This document shows, one piece after another, positions 33,760-45,583 of a stretch of DNA of 64,000 bases. Numbering within the stretch: position 1 is the first letter of the stretch; each line of letters opens with the position of its first letter. The notes beneath the pieces are model-generated. The model saw only the letters and a list, made by a program, of their open reading frames with translations, did not search any database and was not told the origin of the DNA. Source of the stretch: Limnephilus marmoratus (Eukaryota; Arthropoda; Insecta; Trichoptera; Limnephilidae); contig OU862917.1 of the NCBI GenBank assembly GCA_917880885.1, positions 28,818,104-28,882,103 of the forward strand. Direction: 5' to 3'. Both the position numbers and the translations under genes were made by a program.

Positions 33760-35995
33760 ACATGGTGCAGTTTGAACCGCGTAGCTCGGTGACAGTCGGC
33801 ACTCTTATATGGCATATTATATTTTGTTTCTAGTATCTATGGATGGTATCGATACAATTCTATGAAGTCACAAGTCATAGGAGATACTAGGAAGAATCTC
33901 TTAATTACAAGGGGTGGGTTTTTTTAATGTTTAGACTTGACTTTCGTTCAGTGTACCTACGAACAATGTTATTAATACTTAGGTGATTCCTACATAACCG
34001 TTTTTGTCATATACTACAAGAACGATGTTCGACTGTAATTATTACAAGAAATACAACAGATTTTTCACCTGGATTCCAAATATTCCATGTCTTATTATTT
34101 GAATGTAATAATGATTACATGTTCTTTCTATTATTATCAGAGGCAGTAAAACCACATACTGATAAAATAGCTTGTACCAGAGAATGGGAAAGTCACTAAA
34201 CCGGATCATTTATTATTTCTTCATAATTTCTGTTACGTGAAGTATGCTAAAACACATATCACAGCTATTCGTTCTTTTCATGCGTGGGTACTCTCATATT
34301 CCTCGTTTATGTACTATTTCTTCGTGTCTGATGTTGTTCTTTCTCCATCTCAGCGGCACCCCTGTATATAACTATGGTCATTTTCTCTTATCTGTATATT
34401 TTATGGGACACCCACCGCTGACCAAATATCCAAAATGCACGAAACTAGTAAACATACGTGTGATGTCTCCGTTTGAGGAATTTTCTGAGTCTTAAATAAG
34501 TGGCAGACAGGAAGAGGGAGATGAAGAGAAAGGTTAATAAGAACCTACCTGCATATTCAGATTTGAATACCGGACAGTGAATATAGCTAAAGTTAAAGAA
34601 TTTTATTTTAATGTCAGTCTTCCACTACGTAGCAAGCTGTAACATTCTGTGATTTATATTCTTCAAACACGAATATATGGGAAACCCATGTAAATAAAGT
34701 TATGACACGAACACATAAAAACTGATTTTTCAAATGGTGAAGGCTGTCATGTTGTGAAAAGGTTCAGATTAACTGTCAAGATGAGAGATTGAAAAAAGAT
34801 AACAATGATCTTAATGCAGCACAATAGAAAAAAAAAACAAAATTACAACAGAGAAGACGTGAAGCTCACCCCAACGGGTGAGAAGATTTGAGTACCAATG
34901 TTAAATCTTTTACGTGCCATTTACACATATTCTTTCGAAATTTCCATTCTTCATTATCATCCTCTTCCTACTTCTTTCAGCCTCAAAACGTACATGGCTA
35001 CACATAATTTATAGGGAGAGTTAGTTAGTAATTGGTCAGACTTTACTTACGCTGGGTGTACCAACTTTTATTGATACTTGGTTGATTTCCATAAAATTTA
35101 TTTTTGTGATACGCCACAAGATGACGATTGACTGTAATTATGACCAAAATCACCTAAATTCGGTGGCGCATAAAAACCTGTACCTTCAGAAGTCAAATAT
35201 TGGCTATCTCATTTATTGTTATGTTCAAGTAATAGTATAGGAAAAAATAAAAAAATTGAATTAGTTCAAATTCGATGATTAACTTTGCGTTTTAGCTAAC
35301 GTTTTTGTATTTTTTTGGCAAGACTAATAAAATCGTCTGTTTTCAACAATACCAGCACATTTCAATATTCTTAAAATGTGGCATCTTAGCAAGTCATGTT
35401 GAATGTGAGATATTTGAATTAATACTCCATGAGGATATCCGATCTTTTTGTGACCCACATAGCTTCGCTCAACGTCCTAGTGGAACATCTTGGTAACAAT
35501 AGGTCTAATTCGAAATTCAATTTTAGTAAAAAGTGTGAACAACCGACATCAGACTTCTGAGCTGCCGATATATACGAGGAAATAAGCCAGTAGAGAAGAG
35601 AATACACGACATACACGTGTTACACATATTCAATAATTATTATTTTGCCATAGAAAACATTCGCGTAGTGAAGGAAATACAGTAGAATAACAACTCAATA
35701 CGGAAGGAACAATGAAACTCAAAGATAACCAAGTGATAATAATAATATAAACAGAGAATAATGATAATAGAAAGAATTTGGCACTGTCAGACTATAAAAA
35801 TATTACCATTTGTTATTTCGGCTACTGGTTTTATACCTAGGTTTTTCATTAAAAATTTAGGCGTATTAGTTTTTCAAAGAATTTATATATAAAAATGCAA
35901 AAATCAGTCATTTTAAATACATGTAGGATTACAAAAGATTTTTTTAATGAGTTTATTTATTGTTCTGTTATACGTGGTGGAATTATATTGAATTT
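33760..35995. other. No recognisable gene; weak S2-like traces
   Basis: The segments 34510-34580 (ACCTACCTGCATATTCAGATTTG, minus-type S2) and 34860-34990 (plus-type, ending CAGCCTCAAAACGTAC) resemble S2. The remaining sequence is AT-rich, and its short frames are unrecognised. Confidence 0.35.
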
Positions 35996-36002
35996 TGAAA
36001 TT

Positions 36003-36116
36003 AAAACACTTTTTAACTTATTTGCACTTATTTATTTCACCAGTACCGGTTTCATCCTATTATGGACATCTTCAGGCTGGCAATTGCCAAAGTGGAAATA
36101 AGTTAAAAAGTGTTTT
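36003..36116. mobile_element. Hairpin with Penelope-type motif in the loop
   Basis: The arms 36003-36023 and 36096-36116 are perfect 21-bp inverse complements (AAAACACTTTTTAACTTATTT). On the minus strand the 72-bp interior carries CTGAAGATG, a short stem and GAAACCGG (36075-36045), the same layout as the other Penelope-type motifs here. No coding part is nearby. Confidence 0.5.
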
Positions 36117-36529
36117 ATTTTCGATTTTTTTAATATTTATATTGACGGATCAGTAGGATTTATAGGTCCAATTAGGAGTTCCACAGAACCGAACCATCTG
36201 ATATGAAAATAAATATTTTCCCATTTGGTCTATGGTAGGTTGAAAAGCTGTTCTTGTAATGTTTTGTATTTATAATACTTTTATACAGTGCAATTGCATA
36301 GCGTGGATTGACTAGGACTAGATGATCATTTGGGGAAGTGTATGAAAGGGTTTAGTTTTTCCTGTGGGGAAAATTTAACCCCGACATTTAAATCTGGTGC
36401 GTAAAAGATTTTACGTACGTCATTTTGATTTATCAGTATAAGGGTATTTTTGAAGCCCTTCAAAATTCATTTGCTGCCTTTTAGCATGCACTTTCCAATT
36501 CTCTTGTGTAAACATATTAAAGCTCTTTA

Positions 36530-37225
36530 ACCAGCCAGCGGCCGAAAATCCATATTTCGTCGAAAGATGTTTTTACAATCGTACAGTAATTGTGAGAAAG
36601 GTTAATTATTCGACGATCCAACTTTTTAAAATTATAACTCAATATCGATTTTATTTCATTCGAAATTTGCTTTAATTTATACCTACATCCAAAAAATCCT
36701 AAAGGCGTGATGATAAAACTATTAAAATTATGTATGTTTTGTAATTTTTTTCTACCAAAGTATTTATAATTTTTCAATAATGTCTAAGCAAAATAAATGT
36801 GTAAAAAAAATCTGAAATATATTCATTTATAAGACCGTAAATAGATAGACAAAATAGAGAAATTTTCGTCGTAAATAAGTGTTCGAATATTTTTTTTCCA
36901 AATTTTATTTGAACTAAAATTAATATTTAAAACATGCGTTTACTATATAACGTATTGATTTACAATAATGTACGATTACATGATATGAAATATGTCTTTT
37001 AAAAAAAGATTTTTTGTTTAAAAATCTAAAAAATCTGTTAACGACCCATGGTATAACCTTATTATACTAAAAATAAACATTTTTTTCTCAAAATTTAAAA
37101 CATGCGCTTACTAAATAAAAGAACAGTCTTTCGAAATCAATTTATAATTGTTTGTGGAAAAGAGTCAATACTTCTAAAATAAGATTTAAAAATGACATAT
37201 TTCCGGTTTCCTCTGGTTATACCTC
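36530..37225 (+). repeat. Long dispersed repeat R, copy 2 (without palindrome)
   Basis: It starts TTTAACCAGCCAGCGGCCGA, as copy 1 does at 30761, and passes directly into TTACAATCGTACAG and the shared body. The palindrome present in copy 1 is absent. Confidence 0.65.
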
Positions 37226-38340
37226 TTAATCTATAAACACATTAAATTATGTATTTTGTTTTCGTGTTTAATTCGAGAACTTTATTTTTTTTCACAAAAA
37301 ATTAATTCCAATAAATACATTACGTTACGTTATTACCAAGTTCTGCAAGTATTATTTAATATTTATTTTTGTTACAGATGTTTTGGCTTACAAGGCCATT
37401 TTCAAACTGGTTAAACCACTTTGAGACGGCTTACTAATACGATTTCAAATGTCAAATTTTGAAGGTGTCTAAATTGATTTATTACCGGTTAAACCAATTT
37501 GATGAGACTCCACCTGAGACAATAGACTCTCTGTTATGTGGGGTTCGGAATCTGTTTAGTGCGGGAAAAAATAAGATTAATAACATTACAAAATTTAAAT
37601 AAAACATTAAATTGTGTTTTTATTTTGCAACCCTGATAATACTATCGGTTAAAAGTTACAGTATTCTATTATAAATTCGATGAAATCTTAATAGTAAAGT
37701 GCTTATAATTTCAATCAAATATAACAAGTTTAAGTCCATCTACTAAACACCCTATCAGTAATTTCAGTAATAAGGTTAGAGTTTCAGGCGATACTGTCTA
37801 CTGCTCAAGCAGCCGGGGAATTGTCTGACATTTGTCGTTTGTGAAGTAATAAATTTATTCTAGTTAAATATTCTTTCGACAGGGGAATACTGCGCTGACC
37901 TTTCGGAAACTTGAATTTTGAATAATGTTTCTTTTGTGAAGCTATTTTTTCCATTAAAGTTGATGTCTTATGGATATAATAATCATGGTAAAAGTTTTAG
38001 CTTAGCAGGAACCTTAGTTTTGTGGTTTTTGCACAAATTTGAAACTCTCGGTGGAATGTTTTTGAATTCATTTTTTTAACAAATATAGGTTGTCAATAGC
38101 GTGGTGCAAAGAACTCGTCGTTAACAATCGGACGAATCGATTCAATTCGATTATTACATCCTGTATCTACTAACTCTTCACATTTTTAGAAAAAGTTGGT
38201 TAGTACAAAAATCTGCACTGTATTTTGGAGTTGAAAATTTATTAATTTAATTTTGAAGATTTGACTTGAAAAATAAGAAGTAGTTTTCATAGTAGAGGGA
38301 GAGTCAACTAAACAGATATTTTGAATTGCCCGCTCACATT
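37226..38340. other. No recognisable gene
   Basis: AT-rich, with nothing supportable. Confidence 0.5.
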
Positions 38341-38349
38341 AGTTTTTTG

Positions 38350-38765
38350 TAGTGACCGACCGAAGGTTCGGTTTCGGTTTCGGTTTCGGCAGAAAAATCT
38401 AGTTTCGGTATCAGTTTCGGTTTCGGCAGATGCAAATAAAATACTCAATTAATGAGGTCCTTCTTGTAAATGCACATAAGTTTTGATTATTGACTATTTT
38501 TTGTGCCAAGCAGTAGTAAACATGTTTGTTAATTTTTAGTAACATAAAAAAACAAATTTCACATACTTTAATTATTCCTTTTTTTATTTCATTGAACACA
38601 TGTCAACTCTTTGTATAAGTGTAAAAAATAAGCCGAACTTAAAAAATCGATTTTTAACATGTCTAAAAAAGTTTCGGTTTCGGTTTCGGTCGCAACTGAG
38701 ACAGCTACCGAAGATTCGGTTTCGGTTTCGTTTTCGGTAGAAAGTCCAGTATCAGTCAGACACTA
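38350..38765. mobile_element. hAT-like MITE with TTTCGG hexamer arrays
   Basis: The ends are TAGTGACCGAC and, inverted, TAGTGTCTGAC (9 of 11). They are flanked by an 8-bp near-duplication, GTTTTTTG (38342-38349) and GTTCCTTG (38766-38773). An 8-bp duplication and TAGTG-type ends fit the hAT superfamily. TTTCGG is tandemly repeated next to both ends (about 38367-38430 and 38668-38740). There is no transposase. The target duplication is imperfect, so the age or the call is uncertain. Confidence 0.5.
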
Positions 38766-38773
38766 GTTCCTTG

Positions 38774-39060
38774 CTATGATAATTAAGATATTTTTCACCT
38801 TGAAATAAGGTACTGACGTACTTTTTAACGCATATTAAAGTATAGGACACGAAGGCGCTCTATTGCAAGATTTCTAAATTTGCGAGACTGGTACGAGTAC
38901 AGACTGCATTATGCAGAGTGAAGATTCCCCGATGATCGCTTACCGATGGAATAGGGCACCAGAAAATAACGTTTTTAAAATTCGCAATTTATTCTAATCA
39001 ATTTGTTTCAAACACATAGCACGTTTTGAAAGCGTAAAATTAAAAAAAAAATAATGTATG
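38774..39060. other. No recognisable gene
   Basis: A short spacer with nothing supportable. Confidence 0.4.
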
Positions 39061-39064
39061 CGGG

Positions 39065-39515
39065 AATGTGTACCACTGCCCCGGGATATTTAACCATTTA
39101 TTGGATAATCAACATCTCTGCCATAGTTCATCCCAAGTGCTAAGCGTTTGGTAACGTAGCAGGGATGCCCGGGTTCATTGGACGAAGTTTGTTTAGGTCT
39201 TGGCGGCGGTTACGTCTGCCTACATACTGCGTAGCCGGCCAGATCGGGAGAGTGTGTTTAAGGGAGTCCATTGGCATCTCCAGCAGGGCTTTCTCAACCC
39301 ATCGCCTTGCATCGCGGTGGGAGGAATGGGTTCATACATCCGTCACTCCTGGACACACTGACCCCCAGATTCCAACCCACTCATATGTTTTTCCTTCCCA
39401 GAACTTCACCCTCCTAAAAAAATTATAAAATATCCTCCACGCATCATCCCCAAAGATGACACAGGCCCTGAGGGAAATTATTTTTCTCAGGGCCTCCTGC
39501 GTGAAGCTATTGAAA
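39065..39515 (+). mobile_element. S1 short interspersed element copy (g), near full length
   Basis: It runs from CCATTTATTGGATAATCAAC through TTGGCGGCGG, CCATCGCCTTGCATCGC and the common end GGCCTCCTGCGTGAAGCTA, followed by an A-rich run. The 87-codon frame inside is a shadow of this repeat. Confidence 0.65.
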
Positions 39516-39519
39516 AAAA

Positions 39520-40786
39520 TAATGATAACTTATGAAATCGCTAAATTTAGAAAACGTTCATTTTCTTAAATTTTCCCAATAGGCTTGAGAGTTTACCATC
39601 TTTGATAAGACGCGTTCAAGCGTCCCCAGCCCCCATTCTGCACTGCTTTTATAAAACAGAATTTACCTGGAACTACCAGAGACCCCGTAATCTCAAGACG
39701 TACCCCCGGGAGAGCTTTTTCCGCTGCACTTTATTCGAGCTTACCCTTGCGATCTGCCCTAATACCCGTTACTCTTCGACGAGTTCCATAATATAGAGGA
39801 GAACTTTGGTTCCGGATTTAGAAGTTGTATTTAAACCCCAGTAATATGTAAAATGAACTATTCCCACAAACAATTCAAAAATAATCTGTAGCTTTGAATG
39901 AAGCTTAAAATGAGTCAGACTATCGCGATACTTCACTTGAGGAAGGTTCTGACATTTTTTTCAAATATGACCTTTGGTTTCACGACCATTTCTTTTACTC
40001 ATTTCTATAATCAAAATAAATGTTCAGAGCCCTCTGTATTGTTTTTCCGTAGATATTTGGGTGACGAAGTTTTAACATCATGTTTATAGAGCTTCCATTT
40101 ATTTTAAAAGGTTCTAACATCACTTTGAACTTTTGCGATTGCCAATTGCCATTTTGCTTGTAGACAGCAGAATAGTTCACTTATGGTCAATAATAGGTCA
40201 CTTTAGTTGGAAAGTGTTCTAACTTCACCTTACCGTATTTTGAGGTATCAAAGTTTGCAAAGGCGAATTCTCACAATCTATTTAACAATTTCTGATTTTG
40301 CGGTTCAATCTTGTGTAAAGAATTTTTGTTTGATATATTTGAAAGAAATTGTCTTAGAATGGCTTTAGAGAAATGTAGTTTGAATCTTATGCAATGAATT
40401 CTTAGACCCTAACTGTTGCATATGGTTCTATCCGCTCGTTTAGGTATGTTCTAAAATTATTATACATTTTTATACTTTCTTTTAAAACAACTTAAAATGA
40501 AACAGTTTTCACAAGATTAAACAGATCAAAATCAAAATTAGAAATCGGTTAATAGATTATAATAAATCGTTGCAAACTTCAAACACATTATATCTCAGAA
40601 CATGGTACAGTGAAGTTAGCTACTCTAGCCTAAGTGGCGTAATTGTCGAGGTTCCGTACTTTACTAAAGAATTATGGCTACATGGACACCACGTCAGCTC
40701 TTCCGAGGTAAAGAGAAATGACGACACGTCGATTACGTAAAGCAAATTTATTTATCAACTTGATTACAGCAACTAAGTTAAAACCT

Positions 40787-40822
<36 letters not shown>

Positions 40823-42140
40823 GTAACGATCTCCTATCCCAATACTACTACCGACGGGCGACGAGTCCAAACTCCGAATACCTTCTATTGATCTCAACGC
40901 TGTGTCAACACTGGAAATTCCTCCATCCAGGTGATAGGATTCCTCCGCCGGTTGTCACCCAGTGAATTCTACGATTCAACATGTTTGTGGACATGGGTTT
41001 CTTGGTTTGGATGAATTCGGTACAGCATCTCACGTGCAATAATATCTGCTATTAACCACCTCCAATAAAATGCTACTGTTCAGTGCAGGAAGGTAGGTAC
41101 TATGCACACTATATTTTTAAAAATCTGCTGAACACAACGTTGGTACATGTATCCCAATACCAGAAATACCCTTTAAATATCCATAATTTCCTTTACCTTT
41201 GCCTGTATCAGAAACACCTTGTTTTGTGGTTTCTCTTTAACCTGTCCATAATATTATAAAATCTGATTGTAACTTATAGCCGCAAGGAGAATATTAAATT
41301 TTATTCTCCTGATTCATCAAAGTTTTCCGCATTTGTCCTTAATGCAAGATAGGTTCAGCGATTTTTTTTTCTTTTGAAATGCATGGAAAATTAAATACTT
41401 TGTTCAATTTGAAAGCTGTGTCTTCAAAGAGAACCGCAGAGCAACTTTCTGTACAATATAACCTTTGAGGCTCCTTCAACCACGTGAAGAAATTCTTCCA
41501 CTTGGCTTTGAGTAATTTTCCAATTGAATGCATTACGCAACACCAAACGTATCGGTACAGAAATTTGCATTCCAGTGGAATAATGTGCCACATCAAAATA
41601 GTTACCTATAAGAATAATTGAAGAAAATATTTGTATCTCGTAGAGAATTTTTTTATGCGACTTTGTTACATGAACATCATTTCGAGCGAGTGCCACGTAA
41701 CGATTGTGCCATTAATCAACAAAATTAATTATATTTAAAAAAACTTTAATATTTATTCGACATAGTTCCATTTTTTATTTTTAAACGTAGTATAATAACA
41801 TACATTCACTAGTCCTCACCAGGGATTCTAATTCCGAGGTAGACTGTGTGTCCCTCTGTTGATGTTCATATTTTATTTTTATTGTTTCCTAGTCTTTATG
41901 TTTATAGACCTCACATATTTTCAAATTTTTTGATTTATGTATTTTCATGATTATTGACCGAAGGTTGTTGTTATCTAATAAAAAACATTATTTCGTTTTC
42001 TTCTGGCCAAATCATTTGTCAATTTAATTTTGGAATGTTAAGCAGATTTGAAGTTTTTGTCCTTGGTGTAGGTGTGTTGTTTTGGTATTAATTTTTGCCT
42101 TGAGTTATTTTAGTAGTTTTTTATAATACGGAAATATCAA
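39520..42140. other. No recognisable gene; one (TA)n microsatellite
   Basis: AT-rich sequence with an alternating TA tract at 40787-40822. Several 60-90-codon frames (for example 39602-39796 and 41339-41696) have no motif and often overlap on opposite strands. Confidence 0.45.
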
Positions 42141-42143
42141 AGT

Positions 42144-42446
42144 TTAAAAAAAAATCTTATGAGAATTATGTTTGATTACATTTTTTTCTGTGATGAATGA
42201 GCTGCTTCGTGTGGGTGTTTGAACTAGTAATAATTCAATCCAAAAATAATCAAGATAATTCACAAATCCATTCATTCTCAAAAAGTGATTGACAAAGACT
42301 TTGTATGGATAATTTTTATTTTGTTCATTACATATTTTTTTAAAGAGCATAGCTCGGTGAGGATACATTATGTGGGAGTACCAACGAAGATTTTCGTCAA
42401 TTTCAGTGTCAAGATATTTTATGCTTGTGGAGTATTTCTTGTACAC
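42144..42446 (-). pseudogene. LINE reverse transcriptase C-terminal relic
   Basis: The minus-strand frame has SIKYLDTEIDENLRWYSHI, matching the (I/V)KYLGxxIDxxLxWxxHI block that follows the palm in Jockey/CR1-type LINEs, and then YVFVNHFLRMNG-like codons. Glycine of KYLG is replaced by aspartate, and similarity ends within about 60 codons. It is a short relic. Confidence 0.45.
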
Positions 42447-42449
42447 AGA

Positions 42450-43195
42450 TTGCTGTATTGCCTGACCTTAGTGCCATGTCTTCGTCGGGCATATCGACCT
42501 CTTCTATGTAGGTAGAGAATGGGGATTGATCGATTATTAGAATTTTATTAATTTTAGATCAGATATGTTTTCACAAATAACCAATACATATACAATAAAG
42601 ATATTACATGCTACATTACTAAGAAAACGCATTTGCACTCACATTTTGGAAGCTTACACCTTGCATGTCAATGCTTTATTTTGTGTCCAGTTTTCCAAAC
42701 TATGTTCACAAGCAGAGATAATATAACAATCGACCATTTTTACTCGCAAATTTAATTTAGATCTCGGTTAGAAAAGAGATTGTTCAACCTAATGAAGGCA
42801 CGTCTAAGCATCTCAATGAGAACCCTTGTTTCCTGCGACGGATCCTATTTGTCGCTGGCCCTGGAACCTAAGAATTTACGAATATATTGAGATACACGAG
42901 AGTTTTGTTGGGTCGTTGCTGATTACCTAATTTATCCCATATAAGGGATTTTTTTAGGGAATACCTACAAAACATTTCATTTATTTAAAAATAAAAACCA
43001 TTCAATATTTGCTACCTCCACAATTAATTCTCTTTGTATCAAATCACGAACCTCATTCGAAAATTTTGGATGGTATTTAAACAACATGGTAAGCTTTTTC
43101 ATAAACATATTTAAATAATAATTATAGAAGGTTTCTTAGAATTCAAAATTTAAATGTATCAACGATACTTTTAGAAAAAAAAGTAATATTATTTA
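42450..43195. other. No recognisable gene
   Basis: AT-rich, with nothing supportable. Confidence 0.45.
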
Positions 43196-43207
43196 TGTTA
43201 TTTATTT

Positions 43208-43515
43208 TTGGGGTGGTATAAGGCACCTAGCATCTCAACACATATGGGACTCCTCAGGCTGAGATGGGCTGGGTATTTACAGAAAATGCCGGATACACGC
43301 GTCCCAAAGAGAATTTTGACTGGACACCCAGGTGGAAAGAGAAAAGTGGGAATACCCAGACTGAGGTGGGAAGACAAAGTAAGAGGGGATGCAGCACAGC
43401 TTCTGCAGGTTCCAAATTGGAAGTCAGCCGCTGAGGACAGGAGGAGTTGGAGGCGACTGTTGCAGGAGGCCAAAGCTCGATATGGGCTGTAGCGCCATCG
43501 AAGAAGAAGAAGAAG
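43208..43515 (+). pseudogene. LINE C-terminal fragment with (GAA)n tail
   Basis: The frame from 43208 reads LLRLRWAGYLQKMPDTRVPK, GGKRKVGIPRLRWEDKV and NWKSAAEDRRSWRRLLQEAK, then a stop. The order LRWAGH(V/L).RMP..R.PK, G(K/R)RPRLRWED(K/D)V, W...A.DR..WR is the C-terminal tail typical of insect endonuclease/reverse-transcriptase LINE proteins. After the stop comes a GAAGAAGAAGAAG run (43500-43516), a microsatellite-like 3' tail. No catalytic region is present, so the copy is 5' truncated. Confidence 0.7.
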
Positions 43516-43516
43516 A

Positions 43517-43694
43517 TTTTTGGGGTGTTATGCCGTGTTGCGCTACCTCTTCATTTAGCCAACGTTTCGGACAGCGTTACAGTGTCCATCATCAGCGTTA
43601 TAGTGACATATCTGCCCTGATGATGGACACTGTAACGCTGTCCGAAACGTTGGCTAGAGGAGGAGGTAGCGCAACACGGCATGACACCCCAAAA
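43517..43694. mobile_element. Foldback pair of Penelope-type terminal repeats
   Basis: The left arm 43517-43595 and right arm 43617-43694 are inverse complements apart from a few bases around the TTCATTTAGCC/GGCTAGAGG region. Each arm carries the CTGATGAT-GGACA...TGTCC-GAAAC motif (43595-43564 minus; 43617-43648 plus). It sits immediately after the tail of the LINE fragment. Confidence 0.65.
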
Positions 43695-43929
43695 ATAAAT
43701 AACAAAAATACTTTTGGCCGTGAAAATCTTAAATCATATCCAATATTATTTATTTTTTCATGTTCCCGTGAAACGGTTATATACCAATACATTGTGCAGA
43801 AGATTAAATACTTAAGTTACATTTAAGATTAAAATAAAGGTCAATTGTGACTTGCGTCAAAAGGTTGTTGCTGTACTGTCTGTAAACGCTTTGATTTTTT
43901 ATTTTTTTTATAAATACCAGTTATAGGCA

Positions 43930-44170
43930 CAGTTAGAAGCAGTTCAACTGATTCCATCCGCCTGAAGTCAGTGAGACTATGGCTTCCCCAATTGGGTTAG
44001 GTTGTGGGGTTAAAGGTAAGTGGGGAGGGAAAGGAGATTGGGAAAAATGAAGGTGGGGAAGTACCTTGCTATTCACCAAACACTGCTACATCCATTTCAA
44101 GCAACGTTAAAATTCTGATTAGTTGTCTTACACCAAGGCGATACTGAGAGCATCTTCCACCTTGGAGCGT
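43930..44170 (-). repeat. S2 short interspersed repeat copy
   Basis: The reverse complement matches the S2 copy at 58.5-58.65 kb (CACAACCTAACCCAATTGGGG, GCCATAGTCTCACTGACT). Confidence 0.5.
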
Positions 44171-44238
44171 GCCGCAAATATCCCTTATATTATTTTAAAT
44201 GATTAAAAGGCAAAAACACAAATCAATAAAATAAAATT

Positions 44239-44320
44239 TACTTGCGGACGCCGGGATTTGAAGCGTCTCCCGGATCGCTAGTCGAGAGCCTTGTTCCTCG
44301 ATCACGGAGGCTGTAGAAGA
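44239..44320 (-). repeat. tRNA-derived SINE head
   Basis: The minus strand gives CTCTCG...CGGGAG (a six-pair anticodon-like stem around ACTAGCGATC), followed by a B-box-like GCTTCAAATCCC and CGGCGTCCGCAAG. Such heads are common in insect SINEs. The ten-base loop and weak T stem argue against a functional tRNA. Confidence 0.4.
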
Positions 44321-44468
44321 GCACTACTCGGCGTTGAAAATGTCGATGATCAATGCAGAATCGTTAAGCAGTTGAGTCGCTCTGTAGATTGGTACGACCT
44401 TGCGTCGCTTTTCCACTCAGGTGTTCTTGGTTCATTTCCTGTGCTTTCAAAAATAACATTTTCAGTAT

Positions 44469-44472
44469 ATAA
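44469..44472. repeat. Gypsy target-site duplication, left (ATAA)
   Basis: It matches ATAA at 55717-55720. A 4-bp duplication is usual for Ty3/Gypsy integrases. Confidence 0.8.
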
Positions 44473-45260
44473 TGTTATGGGCAGAACGCATAACTGCTCT
44501 ACAATATGTCCCCAGGCCAGCTCACGGTAGAGACAAAAGTACCCTCTATCTCAGAGGGCAGGTCGCACGAATGCGTCGGGATCTCTCTCTCTCTCTCCTT
44601 CTCTCCCCCACAATCGTCTGGGAATACTCACTGGGGAAAGGCTCCTGCCGAGGCAGATTAACAACAGGATGTAATTAATAGACTCATGTATTGTAAATTC
44701 AAACACAGTACAAGGGTTATTACAGCACAATTCAATTCAAGAGATGCATGTTACACAAACCTAGCTATCGAGTTTATATCTCATGATCCCTGTCAACGAA
44801 ACTTTCTGAGTGGTGGCTTTACGCGAGAGTTCAAACAGTCTATCGTTACGGACACATTAAAGAGGGTAAATCAGAGGACAGCTTACATGGTGATTGAAGA
44901 ATCCTTCGGCTCTCGGGTTCAGCAGGGCTCATCCCGAGTCTAGGACAGGTCCCGAAGTTCACAGGCATGGTAGAACACCAGCGCTAACACTCGTATGTAC
45001 TTTAATTACATCGCAGATGTTACTGCGTTTAATTTGATCGGGCTAGTTAGCCGCGAACTGTATAGTTCGCGGAGGAGTGTCACGTGCGCCTGAGACGGCT
45101 TGTACTACTCGACTGGTGGCGGCGCGGCGGAGCGTGCCGGAATGCCGAGGGGAGAGGAGGTAGGTAACAGGAAACAGCGGGGAGCAACGAGTTGTTGCCC
45201 GCAGCGGTTTGTTGGGACTCGCGTTGGCGCTCCCTGTTGCTCTAAAAACGTACCATAACA
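44473..45260 (-). repeat. Gypsy 3' LTR (788 bp)
   Basis: It contains a (CT)n run (about 44582-44606; GAGA on the element strand), a perfect 9-bp-arm palindrome at 45051-45072 (arms CCGCGAACT and AGTTCGCGG), a CACGTG box, and an ATTAAA on the element strand near 45026-45031 that could serve in polyadenylation. The 85-codon frame inside is duplicated only because the LTR is. Confidence 0.95.
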
Positions 45261-45271
45261 CTTCCCCCCGC
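45261..45271 (-). other. Polypurine tract (plus-strand primer site)
   Basis: On the element strand the sequence directly before the 3' LTR is GCGGGGGGAAG, a purine run at the position where RNase H leaves the second-strand primer. Confidence 0.75.
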
Positions 45272-45490
45272 GCTTGGAAAAAAAGCGACGTGGCAATGGA
45301 GCTGTAGGGAAAAAAAATCCTCTTATGCTTCCATCGGGGTTTTGAGAGATTCGTTGCTTGAGAGATTGCCTAGCTAGAACATACAGTTTATGCTATAGTT
45401 TAGGTCACAATGTTTGTAGGGAATGGATGGGGGTACATGGAATGTTTGGAAAAGACAGCTTTGGGGAGAGTACATGGTGTAAAACAACAT

Positions 45491-45583
45491 ACAAGGTTAT
45501 GCAATTGAAAATAACAATACACATGGTTATGCAATTGAAAATAACAATACACATGGTTATGCAATTGAAAATAATGACAATAC
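45491..45583. repeat. Three 30-bp tandem repeats
   Basis: The unit contains GGTTATGCAATTGAAAATAA and CAATACACAT. Copies start at 45491, 45521 and 45551, and the last has a small insertion. Confidence 0.8.

Noticed and set aside
40787..40822. TA-rich origin or promoter
   Set aside because: A plain TA dinucleotide microsatellite with no accompanying elements.
41339..41696. Two overlapping minus-strand frames of 85-90 codons
   Set aside because: They overlap each other in different frames and show no motif; chance frames are frequent at this length here.
44686..44943. 85-codon frame found twice, identical (also 55142-55399)
   Set aside because: It is duplicated because it lies in the LTR, on the strand opposite to the element; no motif supports a protein.
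45491..45583. CRISPR-like array
   Set aside because: Head-to-tail 30-bp repeats without unique spacers in eukaryotic retrotransposon sequence; a simple tandem repeat.
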